Below are positions 62,391-64,000 of a stretch of DNA of 64,000 nucleotides, in pieces. The stretch lies in contig NZ_JAEKFI010000003.1 in NCBI RefSeq assembly GCF_016650635.1, forward strand, positions 744,001 to 808,000, given 5' to 3'. This stretch comes from Pseudomonas sp. TH43 (GTDB taxonomy: Bacteria; Pseudomonadota; Gammaproteobacteria; Pseudomonadales; Pseudomonadaceae). The position numbers and the translations under genes are program-made. Position 1 is the stretch's first letter. Each line of letters begins with the position of its first letter. A model generated the notes under the pieces. It had not been told where the DNA came from. It saw nothing but the letters and a program-made list of their open reading frames with translations, and made no database searches.

Positions 62391-62759
62391 ATGTCCGAAG
62401 TCAGTCCGTGTCTGAATTGCGGTGCCTGTTGTTCCCATTTTCGTGTGTCTTTTTTCTGGGGTGAATGCGCTTCCTCCGGTGGCACGGTGCCCGATGAACT
62501 GGTCACGCAGATCAGCCCGAGCCGGGTGGCGATGAACGGCACTGACTGTAAATCGCCGCGATGCACGGCGTTGGTCGGCGAAGTCGGCAGCGAGGTGAAG
62601 TGCTCGATTTATGAATTGCGCTCCAGCCCCTGCCGCGAATTCGAGTCGTCCTGGGAAAACGGCGAACAGAATGTCGATTGCGACAAGGCCCGGGCGCGTT
62701 TCGGCCTGCCGCCGCTGCAACCGGACTGGGCTGAAATCCCCTTCGAACAAAGCGCCTGA
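62391..62759 (+). CDS. YkgJ-family cysteine-cluster protein
   Basis: 122 residues. N-terminal CLNCGACC (CxxCxxCC) plus later Cys at CKSPRC and KCSIYELRSSPCREF, a set for metal or [Fe-S] binding. YkgJ proteins (UPF0153) are of unknown function. Start: MSEVSPCLNC has family-typical position. Single gene. Confidence 0.87.
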   Translation: MSEVSPCLNCGACCSHFRVSFFWGECASSGGTVPDELVTQISPSRVAMNGTDCKSPRCTALVGEVGSEVKCSIYELRSSPCREFESSWENGEQNVDCDKARARFGLPPLQPDWAEIPFEQSA

Positions 62760-62763
62760 CTCT

Positions 62764-62814
62764 ATTAGTGCCAATCGCTATGACACTAATGCCGAAATCG
62801 TTAGCGCCAATATG
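62764..62814. promoter_or_regulatory. Three short repeats before the MHYT gene
   Basis: ATTAGTGCCAAT, ACTAATGCCGAAAT and GTTAGCGCCAATAT follow each other; ATTAGTG (62764-62770) and CACTAAT (62784-62790) also form a 7-bp inverted pair. May bind a regulator of the downstream gene; none is recognised. Confidence 0.4.
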
Positions 62815-62909
62815 CCACTACCGCATACGTTGCAAAAACCGCCTCTATACTCCTGACATTCGCCTGCGATGACGACGCAGTAAGGACGACTTCAGAGACG
62901 GGGCATGCA

Positions 62910-64000
62910 ATGGAGTGGCTTGGTTTGCAGTTTGTTACCGAGCTGCCGGAGAGCGGGCAGGTCATCCTTGATTGCACACACAATCCCTTGCTGGTGCTGG
63001 TGGCCTATCTGGTTGCTTGCGCCGCAAGTTTTGCCACCCTCGACATGGCCGAGCGGGTCGGGCATGCCGAGGATCCGCGCTCGCAGCGATTGTGGCGCTG
63101 GATCGGCGCAACCTGCCTGGCAGGCGGCATCTGGGCGATGCACTTCATCGGCATGTTGGCATTCCAGGCGCCCATCGACATCCAGTACGACCTGCCCATC
63201 ACCCTGTTCTCCTTGCTGATTGCCTTACTTGCCTCGTGGCTGGCCATGCACACGCTGAGCGAGATGCAGCCGAGCCTGGTGCAATACCTGAAAACCGCCA
63301 TCGTCATCGGCCTGGGCATTGCCGGCATGCACTACGTAGGCATGGCGGCGATGCGGTCGAGCGCCACCGCGTATTACCAACCCACGCTGTTCGTGTTGTC
63401 GATCATCATCGCCATCGGCGCCAGTTTCGCCGCGCTGTGGGTCGCCAGTTATCTGCGCGAAGGCAGCGGCGTGTTTCATCAGATGCTCAAGTACAGCGCC
63501 GCGTTGATCCTCGGCGCCGGCATCATCAGCATGCATTTCACCGGGATGGCCGCGTTGCATCTGGTCTTGCCTGAAGGCAGCGTACCGGCGATAGCCGTCG
63601 AAACCAGCCATATGCAGTTGGGCCTGACGGTGGCACTGATCACCCTGCTGACTCTCGGCAGCGCAATCAGCGCGGCATTGGCCGACAAGAAACTACAAAA
63701 CAAGGAACACGACCTGCGGCGGGTCAACGCCCTGCTCAGCCAACTCGATCAGGCGCGCATGTCGCTGCAACAAGTGGCCAACTACGATGCGCTGACCAAC
63801 CTGATCAACCGCCGCGGCTTCAACCAGATCTTCGCCGAGAAACTCAGTCAGAAAACCACCGAAGGCGGCATGCTCGCGGTGATGTTTCTCGACATTGATC
63901 ATTTCAAACGCATCAACGACAGCCTCGGCCATGACGCGGGTGATGCGCTGCTCAAAGTCATCGCCGAGCACATCAGAAGCTCGGTGCGCAGTCATGAAGA
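62910..64000 (+). CDS. MHYT-GGDEF signalling protein (MucR/NbdA-like), 3' end cut
   Basis: 363 codons visible. Seven-helix MHYT sensor (about 1-255) with three motifs GIWAMHFIGML, GIAGMHYVGMAAM and IISMHFTGMAAL, thought to bind copper and sense gases; then a helix and the start of a GGDEF domain (YDALTNLINRRGFN; FLDIDHFKRINDSLGHDAGD). The GGDEF motif itself and any EAL domain lie outside. Start chosen at 62910 (MEWLGLQF). Makes or breaks c-di-GMP; close to MucR/NbdA of P. aeruginosa in layout. Confidence 0.88.
   Translation, partial: MEWLGLQFVTELPESGQVILDCTHNPLLVLVAYLVACAASFATLDMAERVGHAEDPRSQRLWRWIGATCLAGGIWAMHFIGMLAFQAPIDIQYDLPITLFSLLIALLASWLAMHTLSEMQPSLVQYLKTAIVIGLGIAGMHYVGMAAMRSSATAYYQPTLFVLSIIIAIGASFAALWVASYLREGSGVFHQMLKYSAALILGAGIISMHFTGMAALHLVLPEGSVPAIAVETSHMQLGLTVALITLLTLGSAISAALADKKLQNKEHDLRRVNALLSQLDQARMSLQQVANYDALTNLINRRGFNQIFAEKLSQKTTEGGMLAVMFLDIDHFKRINDSLGHDAGDALLKVIAEHIRSSVRSHE

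Overview
The window reads as chromosomal DNA of a fluorescent Pseudomonas (P. fluorescens/koreensis-like). Grounds: GC-rich codon use; dense Pseudomonas-type REP repeats (cores around GAGCCTGCTCGCGAA and GATCGCAGCCTGCGGCAG); XenB-type ene-reductase; the TtgABC/EmhABC efflux operon with its operator; and a pca (protocatechuate) cluster whose order tam-pcaC-pcaD-pcaB-pcaT beside the efflux operon matches, as I recall it, the arrangement in P. putida. No phage, plasmid, transposase, CRISPR array, rRNA or tRNA was seen.

Layout. 1-4.5 kb: one-strand catabolic group (LysR regulator, class III CoA-transferase, HMG-CoA-lyase-type enzyme, ACS-family MFS importer cut by the window edge). 4.7-7.1 kb: divergent pair of an alpha-oxoamine-synthase-like PLP enzyme and a DHA1-type MFS exporter. 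7.1-15 kb: iron alcohol dehydrogenase, SIR2-like DUF4917 protein, XRE-cupin regulator divergent from a class II aldolase/DapA-like pair, two lipoproteins, YegP, an RHH protein and a PfpI/DJ-1 protein. 15-29 kb: EamA transporter, SAM methyltransferase, TPM/YgcG/LemA trio, periplasmic beta-glucosidase BglX, YceI plus cardiolipin synthase, serine hydrolase with a small Cys-containing partner, ornithine-lipid genes olsBA, and AcpH. 29-39 kb: ArsR-MFS-XenB group, then emhR and emhABC. 39-53 kb: OprD-family porin, trans-aconitate methyltransferase-like gene, and the pca regulon (pcaC, D, B, T; pcaG, H, F, J, I; pcaK; pcaR). 53-64 kb: small charged protein, PitA phosphate transporter, a long inverted-repeat element, the 37-residue cbb3-oxidase subunit gene ccoM, small hypothetical genes, rapA, a Spinster-like MFS, a YkgJ-type protein and a truncated MHYT-GGDEF sensor.

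How it works together. The pca block is a nearly complete beta-ketoadipate route: PcaK uptake, PcaHG ring cleavage, PcaB, PcaC, PcaD, then CoA transfer (PcaIJ) and thiolysis (PcaF) to succinyl-CoA and acetyl-CoA. Three look-alike operators, each with two 9-bp half-sites whose centres lie 19 bp apart, stand before pcaI, pcaK and pcaR and are the clearest regulatory signal in the window. Other readable regulation: TtgR/EmhR operator, an ArsR operator cluster, an XRE operator, an Anr box before ccoM and a partial Pho box before olsBA. Nearly every convergent gene junction carries a repeat element or a terminator.

I did not find a clear-cut new multi-gene system. The best candidates for undescribed biology are the oxoamine-synthase/exporter pair, the stand-alone SIR2-like protein, the aldolase/DapA pair with its private operator, the long untranslated region at 53.0-53.5 kb, and the 0.85-kb inverted-repeat element at 55.7-56.5 kb.
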